Source of the DNA: Streptomyces sp. SID13031
GTDB lineage: Bacteria; Actinomycetota; Actinomycetes; Propionibacteriales; Kribbellaceae
Length of the DNA: 64,000 nt
Direction of reading: 5' to 3'
NCBI RefSeq assembly: GCF_010548305.1
Contig: NZ_JAAGLV010000004.1
Location: 248,001-312,000, forward strand
Shown here: positions 33,128 to 41,277 of the stretch, in pieces
Position numbering within the stretch: position 1 is the first letter of the stretch
Layout of the letters: each line of letters begins with the position of its first letter
Position numbers and translations under genes: made by a program
Notes under the pieces: model-generated
The model's database searches: none
The model's input: only the letters and a program-made list of their open reading frames with translations
What the model was told of the DNA's origin: nothing

Positions 33128-34273
33128 TCAGCGGCCGGCTGGGGAGAGGCCGAGTTGGCGGCCGAGGAGGCCTCGGGGTTTGCCTCCGAGGAGTTCGGCG
33201 ATGCCGCTCAGTACCTGGGCTGCCGGGGTTTCCGGGTCCGCCAGCACGAGGGGCTGGCCGACGTCGCCGCCGCTGCGCAGGCGCTCGTCCAGCGGGATCT
33301 CGCCTAGCAGCGGGATCTCGTAGCCGAGGCGTTGCGACAAGGTGGCTGCGACGCGGGTGCCGCCGCCGGAGCCGAAGATCTCGATCCGGTGCTCGGGGCC
33401 GCAGTGCGGGCAGGGCAGGAAGGACATGTTCTCGATCACGCCGGCCACCCGCTGGTGGACCATCTGCGCCATCACGCCGGCCCGCTCGGCCACCTCGGCG
33501 GCGGCCTCCTGCGGCGTCGTCACGACGATGACCTCGGCGCTGGTCAGCCGCTGGCCGACCGAGATCGCGATGTCGCCGGTGCCCGGCGGCAGGTCGAGCA
33601 GCAGGACGTCGAGGTCGCCCCAGTAGACGTCGGCCAGCATCTGCACCAGCGCGCGGTCCAGGATCGGTCCGCGCCAGGCGACCACCTGGTCGCGCTTGGG
33701 CTTCAGCATGCCGATCGAGATCACCTTCACGCCGTGCGCGGGCACCGGCATGATCATGTCGTCCACCGCGGTCGGCCGCTCGTCGGCGACGCCGAACATG
33801 GCGGGGATCGAGTGGCCGTAGATGTCGGCGTCCAGGACGCCGACCGACAACCCCTTGGCCGCCATCGCGACGGCCAGGTTCACCGTCACCGACGACTTGC
33901 CGACGCCGCCCTTGCCGGAGGCGATCGCGAACACCTTGGTCAGCGAGTCGGCCCGCGCGAACGGAATCTCCTTCTCGGCCACGCCACCACGCAACTGGGT
34001 CTGCAGAGCGGCCCGCTGCTCGGTCGACATCACGCCCAGCTCGACCTCCACCCCGGTCACGCCGTCGAGCGCGCTGACGGCGGCCTTGGTGTCGCGGCGC
34101 AGCGTGTCCTTCATCGGGCAGCCCGAGACGGTCAGCAGGATCGTCACCACGACCACGCCGTCGGTTTTCACCACGACGGATTCGACCATGCCGAGTTCAG
34201 TGATCGGCTTCTTGATCTCCGGGTCGATGACGCCACCGAGTGCGGCGGTCACTTGGTCAGCAGTTGGGGCCAT
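33128..34273 (-). CDS. mrp: Mrp/ApbC-type Fe-S cluster carrier ATPase
   Basis: 381 residues from the ATG at 34271-34273, although the frame is open further. An N-terminal MIP18-like DUF59 domain (ALGGVIDPEIKKPITELGMVESV) is followed by the deviant P-loop SGKGGVGKSSVTVNLAVA, the switch motif LLLDLPPGTGDI and a C-x2-C cluster ligand motif (PCPHC). It binds and transfers Fe-S clusters. The start is supported by a TAGCCT box 7 nt upstream. It corresponds to Rv1229c in the mycobacterial order. Confidence 0.95.
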   Translation of the reverse strand: MAPTADQVTAALGGVIDPEIKKPITELGMVESVVVKTDGVVVVTILLTVSGCPMKDTLRRDTKAAVSALDGVTGVEVELGVMSTEQRAALQTQLRGGVAEKEIPFARADSLTKVFAIASGKGGVGKSSVTVNLAVAMAAKGLSVGVLDADIYGHSIPAMFGVADERPTAVDDMIMPVPAHGVKVISIGMLKPKRDQVVAWRGPILDRALVQMLADVYWGDLDVLLLDLPPGTGDIAISVGQRLTSAEVIVVTTPQEAAAEVAERAGVMAQMVHQRVAGVIENMSFLPCPHCGPEHRIEIFGSGGGTRVAATLSQRLGYEIPLLGEIPLDERLRSGGDVGQPLVLADPETPAAQVLSGIAELLGGKPRGLLGRQLGLSPAGR

Positions 34274-34280
34274 GTCCACA

Positions 34281-34286
34281 AGGCTA
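34281..34286 (-). promoter_or_regulatory. -10 box TAGCCT, leaderless start of mrp
   Basis: TAGCCT, then 7 nt, then the mrp ATG on the minus strand. Confidence 0.55.
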
Positions 34287-34409
34287 CGTGCTGCACAACC
34301 TCCGCCTAACCCCCGTCCACTGTGATCTGGGCCCAGCAAGGCAAGCCTAACCAACAACCGGTACTCCGTACGAGCCGGCGCACCCGTAGTACGAACGAGC
34401 TGGCGGGAC

Positions 34410-34973
34410 TTAAAGGCCGGGGGCTCCGTAGACGGGGAACCAGCGGGCGAGGTCTGGTTCGAAGTTGAGATCGGCGCCGATAGTCGACTTGATCTGGAGT
34501 TCGGTGGCGTTGTCGCGTCGGTCGGCGCCGACGGGAACGAACGGATACCAGGCGCCGCGTTTGTACAGGTACACGAGGCCCAGCGACTGGCCGCCATTGG
34601 TGAAGGAGACCAGCGTGCACAGGAGGGCGGCGCCGAAGCCGGCGTCGACGAGGGACGTGTTCACCCCGTGCAGGTCGGTCACGAGGCCTTCGAGGTCGTC
34701 CGGGGTGGTCTCGCGGACCAGCCAGGTGAAGCCATAGGAGTCCGTCGTACTGGTGAACTTGCCGTTGTCGAGCGCCAGCAGCTTGTCGACCTCGTCGCGC
34801 AGCGTCGAGAAGCCGCCACCTTCGGCCGCCTTGAAACAGACCGAACCGCTGCCGGTCGGACGGTAGCCGGCCGCGGTCTCCAGGGTGATCGCGGCCGACG
34901 GAAGCGAGAACAGCTGATCGAGGTTCGGGGGAACGGCTTTGCTCCTGCCGAGCAGGATGTCGAGGAGGCCCAT
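34410..34973 (-). CDS. pspAB: PspA-associated protein PspAB
   Basis: 187 residues beginning MGLLDILLGRSKAVPPNLDQLF and ending NFEPDLARWFPVYGAPGL, the two conserved ends I recognise for the PspAB family, with ALLCTLVSF and VYLYKRGAWYPF in the middle. No membrane segment or catalytic motif is evident. The family is found beside htpX and phage-shock genes in actinobacteria, hence the name; its biochemical role is unknown. It starts 4 bases after the htpX stop, so the two form an operon. No pspA is in the window. Confidence 0.8.
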   Translation of the reverse strand: MGLLDILLGRSKAVPPNLDQLFSLPSAAITLETAAGYRPTGSGSVCFKAAEGGGFSTLRDEVDKLLALDNGKFTSTTDSYGFTWLVRETTPDDLEGLVTDLHGVNTSLVDAGFGAALLCTLVSFTNGGQSLGLVYLYKRGAWYPFVPVGADRRDNATELQIKSTIGADLNFEPDLARWFPVYGAPGL

Positions 34974-34977
34974 AGAG

Positions 34978-35877
34978 CTAAGCTTGCTCGCCCAGCTCGC
35001 GGGTCAGCACACCGAGCCGGTCGAGTCGCGTCTCCAGGGACGGGTGGGTCGCGAACAGCGACGACAGGCTGACGCCCTTGCCCGAGATGGCAGGAGCGAA
35101 GAAGAACGCGTTGAACGCCTCCGCCTGGCGCAGGTCGCGCGACGGTATTCGGGCGATCTCCCCACTGATCTTGGTGAGCGCCGAAGCCAGCGCCGACGGA
35201 CGACCGGTCAGCATCGCGCCGGCCCGGTCCGCGGCCAGCTCCCGATACCGAGACAGCGCCCGCGTCAGCAGGAACGAGATCGCGTACACGGCGGCCGATA
35301 CCGCCACGATGGTAAGCACGATCACGGCTGTGTTCTGATCCCGCTGGCGGCCCATGCCGCTGTACAGGCCGAAGCGGGTGATCAGTCCAGCCAGTACGCC
35401 GAGGAACGACGCGATCGTCATCACGGCCACGTCGCGATGGGCCACGTGGGACAGCTCATGGGCGAGCACGCCTTCGAGCTCATCGGCGTCCAGGCGCCGG
35501 ATGACCCCGGTCGTCACACAGACAACGGCCTTGTTGGGATTGCGCCCGGTGGCGAACGCATTCGGCAGGTCGACGTCCGCGATGGCGACCCTCGGCTTCG
35601 GCATGTCGGCCAGCGCGCACAATCGGTCGATCGCGCCATGGAGTTGCGGCGCTTCCTCGGGAGTGACGATCCGCCCGTGCATCGCGTACAGCGCGATCCG
35701 GTCGGAGAACCAGTACTGCGCGAACAGCATCCCGCCCGCGATCACGATGGCGATCACGGCGCTCTTGGTCAACGCGATCAGCACCGCGACAAAACCGACA
35801 TACAGCAGGCCCAGCAGGAAGCTGGTCACCGCCATCCGGCTGGTCAGCCCACGATCGGGCTTGAAACGAGTCTTCAT
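34978..35877 (-). CDS. htpX: HtpX-like membrane zinc metalloprotease
   Basis: 299 residues, M48 family: two N-terminal membrane helices (about 15-55), the catalytic motif VLAHELSHVAHRDV (HExxH), two further helices (about 155-205) and the third zinc ligand in SRYRELAADRAGA. It degrades misfolded membrane proteins with the active site facing the cytoplasm. A leader with GGAAGGA precedes the ATG, and a TAGGCT box lies further up. Operon with pspAB, pointing to a membrane-stress function that fits the nearby sigE block. Confidence 0.93.
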   Translation of the reverse strand: MKTRFKPDRGLTSRMAVTSFLLGLLYVGFVAVLIALTKSAVIAIVIAGGMLFAQYWFSDRIALYAMHGRIVTPEEAPQLHGAIDRLCALADMPKPRVAIADVDLPNAFATGRNPNKAVVCVTTGVIRRLDADELEGVLAHELSHVAHRDVAVMTIASFLGVLAGLITRFGLYSGMGRQRDQNTAVIVLTIVAVSAAVYAISFLLTRALSRYRELAADRAGAMLTGRPSALASALTKISGEIARIPSRDLRQAEAFNAFFFAPAISGKGVSLSSLFATHPSLETRLDRLGVLTRELGEQA

Positions 35878-35927
35878 CCGACGTCCTTCCGCACCTGAAA
35901 GCGAGCCTAGCTCGGCGGCAAAGGCCT

Positions 35928-36464
35928 TCAGACGCGGTCGTCCTCGCGATCTTTGAGCTCCAGCTCGGCCAGCAGGGAGCGCAGTTCCGAGCGGAGGAAG
36001 TCGCGGGTGGCGACCTCGCCGACCGACATCCGCAGGGAGGCCATCTCGCGGGCCAGGAACTCCATGTCGGCCCGGGTCCGCGCGTCCACGTCGCGGTCGC
36101 GTTCGTACTGGACCCGGTCGCGCGCCTCCTGCCGGTTCTGCGCGAGCAGGATCAGCGGCGCGGCGTACGACGCCTGCAGACTCAGCGCCAGCGTCAGGAA
36201 GATGAACGGGTACTGGTCCCAGCGCAGGGCTTCCGGCGCGAAGATGTTCCAGGCGACCCAGAACAGGATCGTGACCGTCATGTAGACCAGGAACTGCCCG
36301 GTGCCGAGGAAGCGCGCGATCCGCTCGGACAGCCGGCCGAACGCGTCCGCGTCGTACGCGCGCCGCCGCACGATCGTCCGGCGCAGCTCGCGCGGGATGT
36401 CCAGCCGGTCGGCGGCCGGCCGGGTCATCCGGCGCTCGTCGCTACTGCGGTCGTCACGGGGCAT
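35928..36464 (-). CDS. DUF1003 membrane protein
   Basis: 178 residues. A basic N-terminus (RRTIVRRRAYDADAFGRLSERIARFLGT) precedes two membrane helices (about 75-93 and 102-125). The DUF1003 signature FLTLALSLQASYAAPLILLAQNRQEARDR follows, then a C-terminal coiled coil. Function is unknown; the family commonly accompanies an MgtE-N/CBS protein, as here and in mycobacteria. Its start lies within the last 11 bases of that upstream gene. Confidence 0.9.
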   Translation of the reverse strand: MPRDDRSSDERRMTRPAADRLDIPRELRRTIVRRRAYDADAFGRLSERIARFLGTGQFLVYMTVTILFWVAWNIFAPEALRWDQYPFIFLTLALSLQASYAAPLILLAQNRQEARDRVQYERDRDVDARTRADMEFLAREMASLRMSVGEVATRDFLRSELRSLLAELELKDREDDRV

Positions 36465-37719
36465 GGCCGTCCACCTCCTGCTGATCGGGTTCGCGCCAGT
36501 CGCGGGGGAGTAGATGGTCCAGTACGTCGTCGACGGTGACCGCGCCGAGCAGCCGGCCCTCGTCGTCGAGCACGGGCGCCGCCACCAGGTTGTAGGTGGC
36601 GAGATACTTGCTCACGGCATGCAAACTGTCATCCGGCCGGAGCCCGTCGAGATCGGTGTCCAGCACCCCGGAGACGAGCGCGGACGGCGGTTCCCGGAGC
36701 AGTCGCTGGATGTGCCCGATGCCGATGAACCGCCCGGTCGGCGTCTCCAGCGGCGGGCGGCAGACGTAGATCATCGCGGCCAGCGCCGGGCTCAGCTCGG
36801 CGTTGCGGACGTGCGCTAGCGCATCGGCCACAGTGGCATCGGCGGGCAGGATCACCGGCTCCGACGTCATCAGTCCGCCCGCGGTCCGCTCCTCGTACGT
36901 CAGCAGCCGGCGGACGTCCTCAGCCTCGTCCGGCTCCATCAACGTCAGTAGCGCCTCGGCCGTCTCGGTCGGCAGCTCGGCGATCAGGTCGGCCGCGTCG
37001 TCGGGTGACATCTCCTCGAGCACGTCCGCGGCCCGCTCGGTGTCCAGACCGGCCAGGATCTCCACCTGGACGTCTTCGGGCAGCTCCTCCAGTACGTCGG
37101 CCAGCCGCTCGTCGTCCAGCGCGGCAGCGATCTCCTTGCGCCGTTTGGGCGACAGCTCATGCAGTACTCCGGCCAGGTCGGCCGCCTTCATCGAGTCGAA
37201 TGCGGCCAGGATGTGCGTCGCGCCCTGGCCCTCTTCCACCTGCGCGAACCCGCTCACCTCGGCCCAGTCGAGCACGTGCGACTGCCCGCGGCGGCGCCGG
37301 AACCGCTTCCCGCCCTCGGTGACGGCCACCTTCGACAGCACCCAGTCGCGGGTCCGCCACTGCTCCATCGCCAGGTCGAACACCGTCGCCTGGGTCCCGG
37401 TCTCGTTGATCGTCACGGTCCGGTCCAGCAGCTCACCGAGCACCAGTACTTCGGTGCTGCGCTGCTCGAAGCGACGCATGTTGACCAGCCCGGTGGTGAT
37501 CACGTGGCCGGCGTCGACCGAGGTCACCCGGGTCATCGGCAGGAAGATCCGCCGCCGGGTGAACACCTCGACCACCAGCCCGAGTACGCGCGGCGGCTGC
37601 GTCCCCTGCCGGAGCATGACGATGACGTCGCGCACCTTGCCGACCTGGTCCCCGTTCGGGTCGTACACGGGAAGACCAGCCAGCCGAGCCACGTAGACGC
37701 GCGAAGGAGGGCCGCTCAT
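36454..37719 (-). CDS. MgtE N-domain/PRC-barrel/CBS-domain protein
   Basis: 421 residues: a PRC-barrel-like start (VYVARLAGLPVYDPNGDQVGKVRDVIV), a second such segment, then an MgtE intracellular N domain (about 195-290, with the LEELPEDVQVEILAGLDTERAADVLEEM-type repeats) and two CBS domains (about 290-415). The MgtE membrane channel domain is absent, so it is a soluble Mg2+/nucleotide-sensing relative (Rv1232c-like). Partners may be the overlapping DUF1003 gene and CorA at 46333. A TAGCCT box lies 7 nt before the ATG. Confidence 0.88.
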   Translation of the reverse strand: MSGPPSRVYVARLAGLPVYDPNGDQVGKVRDVIVMLRQGTQPPRVLGLVVEVFTRRRIFLPMTRVTSVDAGHVITTGLVNMRRFEQRSTEVLVLGELLDRTVTINETGTQATVFDLAMEQWRTRDWVLSKVAVTEGGKRFRRRRGQSHVLDWAEVSGFAQVEEGQGATHILAAFDSMKAADLAGVLHELSPKRRKEIAAALDDERLADVLEELPEDVQVEILAGLDTERAADVLEEMSPDDAADLIAELPTETAEALLTLMEPDEAEDVRRLLTYEERTAGGLMTSEPVILPADATVADALAHVRNAELSPALAAMIYVCRPPLETPTGRFIGIGHIQRLLREPPSALVSGVLDTDLDGLRPDDSLHAVSKYLATYNLVAAPVLDDEGRLLGAVTVDDVLDHLLPRDWREPDQQEVDGHAP

Positions 37720-37726
37720 AACTCGA

Positions 37727-37732
37727 AGGCTA
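37727..37732 (-). promoter_or_regulatory. -10 box TAGCCT, leaderless start
   Basis: TAGCCT, then 7 nt, then the ATG of the MgtE-N/CBS gene; the same spacing as at mrp, corA and the VOC gene. Confidence 0.55.
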
Positions 37733-37768
37733 ATGCCCCGACCGGGCTCACCCGCCCTAGGACATGAA

Positions 37769-38296
37769 TCAGGTCAGCTTCGGCCTGCGCTTGGAACGCC
37801 GGTGGAGAGTGATCGGCCGCTTGCCTCTGGTGGTCGCAGGGCTCCCCGCGGGCGTCTCCAGCCGGGACGAGCCGTCGAAGCGACCGACGGCCTCGGTGAT
37901 CTCGCCCGTGGGCTCCAGGACGAGCAGGTCGGCTTCAGTCCGCCAGCGGTCGAACTGGGTGTCCAGCCCCTCCGCATTGAGCCGCTCAGTACGTAGTACG
38001 AGGGCTGCTGCGGTCCACTCCTCACTAGCGGGCTCCAGGCGCCGTACTGCGGCCTTCCACCCGGCTAGGCGGTTGGTAGCAGGCTTGGCCGGTACTACGA
38101 CGTCCGCCGTCCCTGCCTCAGCCAGCCCGGGCAGCGGCTGCTCGGCACTACCAGCCCTGTCAGCCAGTACTACGTACGCACCGTCGACTGTGGCGAACCA
38201 GGCCGGTGCGGGCCGCCCGCCGTTCCAGGACAACCAGACGAGCCCGGCCTTCTTCATCACCCCGGCGATCTCGGCCACAGCCTCGTCAGTCGTCAC
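37769..38296 (-). CDS. Uncharacterised actinobacterial protein, possible split-barrel fold
   Basis: 175 residues from a GTG start. I do not recognise a named family with certainty. The first 100 residues alternate short strands (GLVWLSWNGGRPAPAWFATVDGAYVVLADR) in a way reminiscent of pyridoxamine-oxidase-like split barrels. The last 35 residues are basic (TTRGKRPITLHRRSKRRPK) and might bind nucleic acid or membrane. Codon use matches its neighbours. It lies between the MgtE-N/CBS gene and a regulator on the same strand, with no overlap to either. Confidence 0.65.
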   Translation of the reverse strand: MTTDEAVAEIAGVMKKAGLVWLSWNGGRPAPAWFATVDGAYVVLADRAGSAEQPLPGLAEAGTADVVVPAKPATNRLAGWKAAVRRLEPASEEWTAAALVLRTERLNAEGLDTQFDRWRTEADLLVLEPTGEITEAVGRFDGSSRLETPAGSPATTRGKRPITLHRRSKRRPKLT

Positions 38297-38333
38297 CCGC
38301 CTAGGTTGTCACAAGGGGATCGACAAGTCGCCG

Positions 38334-39143
38334 TTACAGGTCGCGGAGTGCAGCCTGTGCTCCGGCCTGGAACCGGGTCTGCGCGCCCAGGTCGTGCATC
38401 AGCGCGGCGATCTTGCGCTGAGCCGTCCGCGGGCTGACCCCGAGCTCCCGGGCGATCGCCTGGTCCGAGAGCCCCGACAGCAGCAGCGCGGTCAGCAGCC
38501 GACTCTCCGCCTCCTCATCGGCCGCAGCGGGCAGTGCCCGCTCCCACAGCCTCTCGAAGAGTTCCATGTAGGCGTCGAGCAACCCGCACGGCTGCAGGAG
38601 GGCCGCACGCCCGTCCTCAAGCAGAATCAATGCCAGCCGACTGTCGAGGAGATAGAGCTCCACCGGTAGCACCGGCGTCACTCTGGCCTCTCCCCGTACG
38701 TCTGCAGGCACCGCCGCCGGCTCATAGATCGTGCGGCAAGGAGCGGTCGTCTCAACCAGCGGCTGAGGCGACCGGATCAACCTGCGCACCTCGATACGAG
38801 CCGCCTGCTGGACCTGGACGATCCGCTGCCGCACAGCCTCGGCGTCGCCCACGTACTCGAGCAGTGTCGGCCTCGGCATCGTCACATGCTTGCGGTAGGC
38901 AACCTTGAGAGCAGAGATGTGCTCCCGCGCCTCCCGCAGCTCCCGCTCGCGGTTGAGCAGCAGCACCTCCAGCGCGAGGTCCGGAGCCACGGCGACATAG
39001 CCACCGTCCGCCGGCGTCGCCAGCCCCTTGTCCACCAGCGCAGTCAGCGCATCGCCGGCAGGTACAGGCCGGTGCGCGATCAAGGCTCGGTACGCCGCTT
39101 GCTCGGCCGGCGTCAGGCCGAGCACGGAGAGGTCATCCGTCAT
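38334..39143 (-). CDS. LuxR-HTH regulator with TrmB-like N-terminus (second of a tandem pair)
   Basis: 269 residues from the ATG at 39143. The N-terminus (LSVLGLTPAEQAAYRALIAHRPV) resembles a TrmB-type winged helix, and the centre (about 100-190) resembles the phospholipase D-like effector region often paired with it. The C-terminus is a LuxR-type HTH (LLTALLLSGLSDQAIARELGVSPRTAQRKIAALMHDLGAQTRFQAG). It starts inside the last 11 bases of its paralogue upstream. The signal is unknown; similar proteins act as single-component regulators in Streptomyces and relatives. Confidence 0.82.
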   Translation of the reverse strand: MTDDLSVLGLTPAEQAAYRALIAHRPVPAGDALTALVDKGLATPADGGYVAVAPDLALEVLLLNRERELREAREHISALKVAYRKHVTMPRPTLLEYVGDAEAVRQRIVQVQQAARIEVRRLIRSPQPLVETTAPCRTIYEPAAVPADVRGEARVTPVLPVELYLLDSRLALILLEDGRAALLQPCGLLDAYMELFERLWERALPAAADEEAESRLLTALLLSGLSDQAIARELGVSPRTAQRKIAALMHDLGAQTRFQAGAQAALRDL

Positions 39144-40107
39144 GGGTGTCCAGCCATCCGCGGAGTACGGCCTGGTATCCGGCCTGGAACCTGGTGTCGG
39201 CCCCCAGCCGCTGGCGCATTCGCTCGATCCGTGAGCGCACATTGCGCTCGGTCCAGCCCAGCTGGACGGCGGTCTCGCTGTCGGTGAGGCCGGACATCAG
39301 CAGGGCGAGCAGTTCGCGCTCCTGCTCGGTGGGCCGGTCCGCACTGCCCGACTGCCCGGCGTAGGTGGCCAGTGGGACCGCCCGGCTCCAGAGCAGCTCG
39401 AACAGAGCCTGCAGCGTGGCCACCAGGACCGGGTCGTGGATGAGCAGACCCGCCGAGTACTTGGTCGCGTTGACGTCGATCGGCACGAAGGCCATCGGCC
39501 CGTCGGTCAGCAGCAGCTTGAGCGGTACCTCGCCCACCCGGGCCCGCTCGCCGTCGTTGAGGCCGCTGACGCGCGACGCGAGCCGCCCCGGCCGGTCCAC
39601 GGACCCCTTCCGGTCGTAGAGGATCCGGAAGCTGACACCTTTCCTGAGCTGCTCCAGCTCGTGCTGGTGCACCTGGGTCGGGTCGTCCATGAACGGTGGC
39701 GCGTCCGAGCCGCACAGCTCGTTCTTGGCGCTCCGGACCAGCCGCTCGATCCCGGCGGCGATCTCGGGTTCACCACGCAGTACTTCGATCAGCTCGGACG
39801 GCTCGCTGCGCGCAGTACTGGTGTGGAAGCTGGTGGCGAGCAGCACCGTCTCCTGCCGGGCCTTGGCCAGGTCCAGCTCGCGGTCGCGGACCAGGAGCTC
39901 CAGGGCGATGTCCGGCGGGAGTACTAGGTAGCGGGGCGGGTCCGACGGCATCAGTGAGATCAGGCCGAGCTCGACCAGGCGCTTCGCGGCGGCCGGGTCG
40001 CTGACCTCTGCCTCTGTCACCGGCAGCCGGGACACCAGGTCTTCGTAGAGGTCCTGCTCAGCGCGAGTCAGTCCGAGAGGCTCCAACACCCCACGATCAT
40101 CACTCAC
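39133..40107 (-). CDS. LuxR-HTH regulator with TrmB-like N-terminus (first of a tandem pair)
   Basis: 324 residues from the GTG at 40105-40107. Same layout as the following gene: LEPLGLTRAEQDLYEDLVSRLPV at the start, a central effector-like region (about 110-230, GVSFRILYDRKGS) and a C-terminal LuxR HTH (LLALLMSGLTDSETAVQLGWTERNVRSRIERMRQRLGADTRFQAGYQA). The two are clear duplicates that have diverged. It is divergent from the CoA-ester lyase gene across a 133-bp gap carrying a long inverted repeat, the best candidate target. Confidence 0.83.
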   Translation of the reverse strand: MSDDRGVLEPLGLTRAEQDLYEDLVSRLPVTEAEVSDPAAAKRLVELGLISLMPSDPPRYLVLPPDIALELLVRDRELDLAKARQETVLLATSFHTSTARSEPSELIEVLRGEPEIAAGIERLVRSAKNELCGSDAPPFMDDPTQVHQHELEQLRKGVSFRILYDRKGSVDRPGRLASRVSGLNDGERARVGEVPLKLLLTDGPMAFVPIDVNATKYSAGLLIHDPVLVATLQALFELLWSRAVPLATYAGQSGSADRPTEQERELLALLMSGLTDSETAVQLGWTERNVRSRIERMRQRLGADTRFQAGYQAVLRGWLDTHDG

Positions 40108-40125
40108 GCTCAGGGTCGTCCGGGA

Positions 40126-40184
40126 GCCGGTGACTCCGGACACATCCCGTTCGGGCGTGAGGGATGTCACCGGAGTGCACCGGC
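40126..40184. promoter_or_regulatory. Long inverted repeat in the regulator/lyase divergent region
   Basis: Arms 40126-40148 and 40161-40184 match over 23-24 bases with only small bulges (GCCGGTG, ACTCCGG and ACATCCC blocks on the left arm). Since it lies between two divergent starts it is more likely an operator than a terminator. It contains GAGGGATGTCAC, which recurs at 25163. Confidence 0.6.
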
Positions 40185-40240
40185 CGGTTTCGCCGTACGC
40201 TGCGAGTGACCGACGGGTAACCGGACTGAAGGATGCTGCG

Positions 40241-41215
40241 ATGGCTGACGAGACGACCACCGGCAAGGCGCTCCGGAGCAGGCGTTCCTGCCTGGCGACA
40301 CCGGGCTCCAACCCGCGCTTCCTGGAGAAGGCCAAGGGCCTGGACGCCGACCAGGTGTTCCTCGACCTGGAGGACTCGGTCGCGCCGATCGCCAAGGTCG
40401 ACGCGCGCAAGAACGTCGTCGCCGCGCTGAACGAGGGCGGCTGGGGACGCAAGATCAAGGTGGTCCGGGTGAACGACTGGACCACCGAGTGGACCTACGG
40501 CGACGTGATCGAGGTGGTCGCCGGGGCCGGTGCGAACCTGGACTGCATCATGCTGCCGAAGGTGCAGACCGCCGAGCAGGTGGTCGCGCTCGACCTGCTG
40601 CTGACCCAGCTGGAGAAGGTGCACGGGCTGGAGCGGGGCCGGATCGGGATCGAGGCGCAGATCGAGAACGCGCTCGGCCTGACCAACGTGAACGCGATCG
40701 CCGCCGCCTCGCCGCGGGTCGAGACGATCATCTTCGGGCCGGCCGACTTCATGGCCTCGATCAACATGAAGTCGCTGGTGGTCGGTGAGCAGCCGCCCGG
40801 ATACGACGTCGGTGACGCCTACCACTACATCCTGATGCAGATCCTGATGGCGGCCCGCGCCTACGACAAGCTCGCGATCGACGGCCCGTACCTGCAGATC
40901 AAGGACCTCGACGGCTTCAGCCGGGTGGCGGGCCGCTCGGCCGCGCTCGGTTTCGACGGTAAGTGGGTCCTTCACCCGGACCAGATCGCCGCCGCCAACG
41001 AGGTCTACTCGCCGCGGCAGGACGACTACGACCACGCCGAGAACATCCTCGACGCCTACGACCACTTCACCTCGGCCGCCGGCGGCGCCCGCGGCGCGGT
41101 GATGCTCGGCGACGAGATGATCGACGAGGCCTCCCGCAAAATGGCCTTCGTCATCTCCGCCAAGGGCCGCGCCGCCGCGATGACCCGCACCAACATCTGG
41201 AAACCAGAAGACTGA
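40241..41215 (+). CDS. HpcH/HpaI-family CoA-ester lyase (malyl-/methylmalyl-CoA or citramalyl-CoA lyase type)
   Basis: 324 residues from ATG 40241. CitE-like TIM barrel: RSCLATPGSNPRFLEKA, the metal and substrate residues DQVFLDLEDSVAP, RVNDWTTEW, MLPKVQTAEQV, GIEAQIENALGL, IIFGPADFMAS and GKWVLHPDQIAAAN. The length and motifs fit the Mcl1-type malyl/beta-methylmalyl-CoA lyase of actinobacteria. Together with the acyl-CoA dehydrogenase at 43871 and the MaoC hydratase at 52198 it could serve the lower ethylmalonyl-CoA pathway or a related C5 CoA route; ccr and meaA are not in the window. Confidence 0.88.
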   Translation: MADETTTGKALRSRRSCLATPGSNPRFLEKAKGLDADQVFLDLEDSVAPIAKVDARKNVVAALNEGGWGRKIKVVRVNDWTTEWTYGDVIEVVAGAGANLDCIMLPKVQTAEQVVALDLLLTQLEKVHGLERGRIGIEAQIENALGLTNVNAIAAASPRVETIIFGPADFMASINMKSLVVGEQPPGYDVGDAYHYILMQILMAARAYDKLAIDGPYLQIKDLDGFSRVAGRSAALGFDGKWVLHPDQIAAANEVYSPRQDDYDHAENILDAYDHFTSAAGGARGAVMLGDEMIDEASRKMAFVISAKGRAAAMTRTNIWKPED

Positions 41216-41218
41216 AAC

Positions 41219-41269
41219 CTTACGTCCGAAGAACTGGAGTGCACGTCCCTCCGCTTCTTCGGACGTAAG
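41219..41269. repeat. 51-bp palindromic element, copy A
   Basis: Perfect 15-bp arms CTTACGTCCGAAGAA (41219-41233) and its complement (41255-41269), followed on the + strand by GGTTTTGG, so it can act as a terminator for the convergent lyase and cyclophilin genes. It is about 80% identical over 51 bp to the element at 59841. Confidence 0.8.
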
Positions 41270-41277
41270 GGTTTTGG

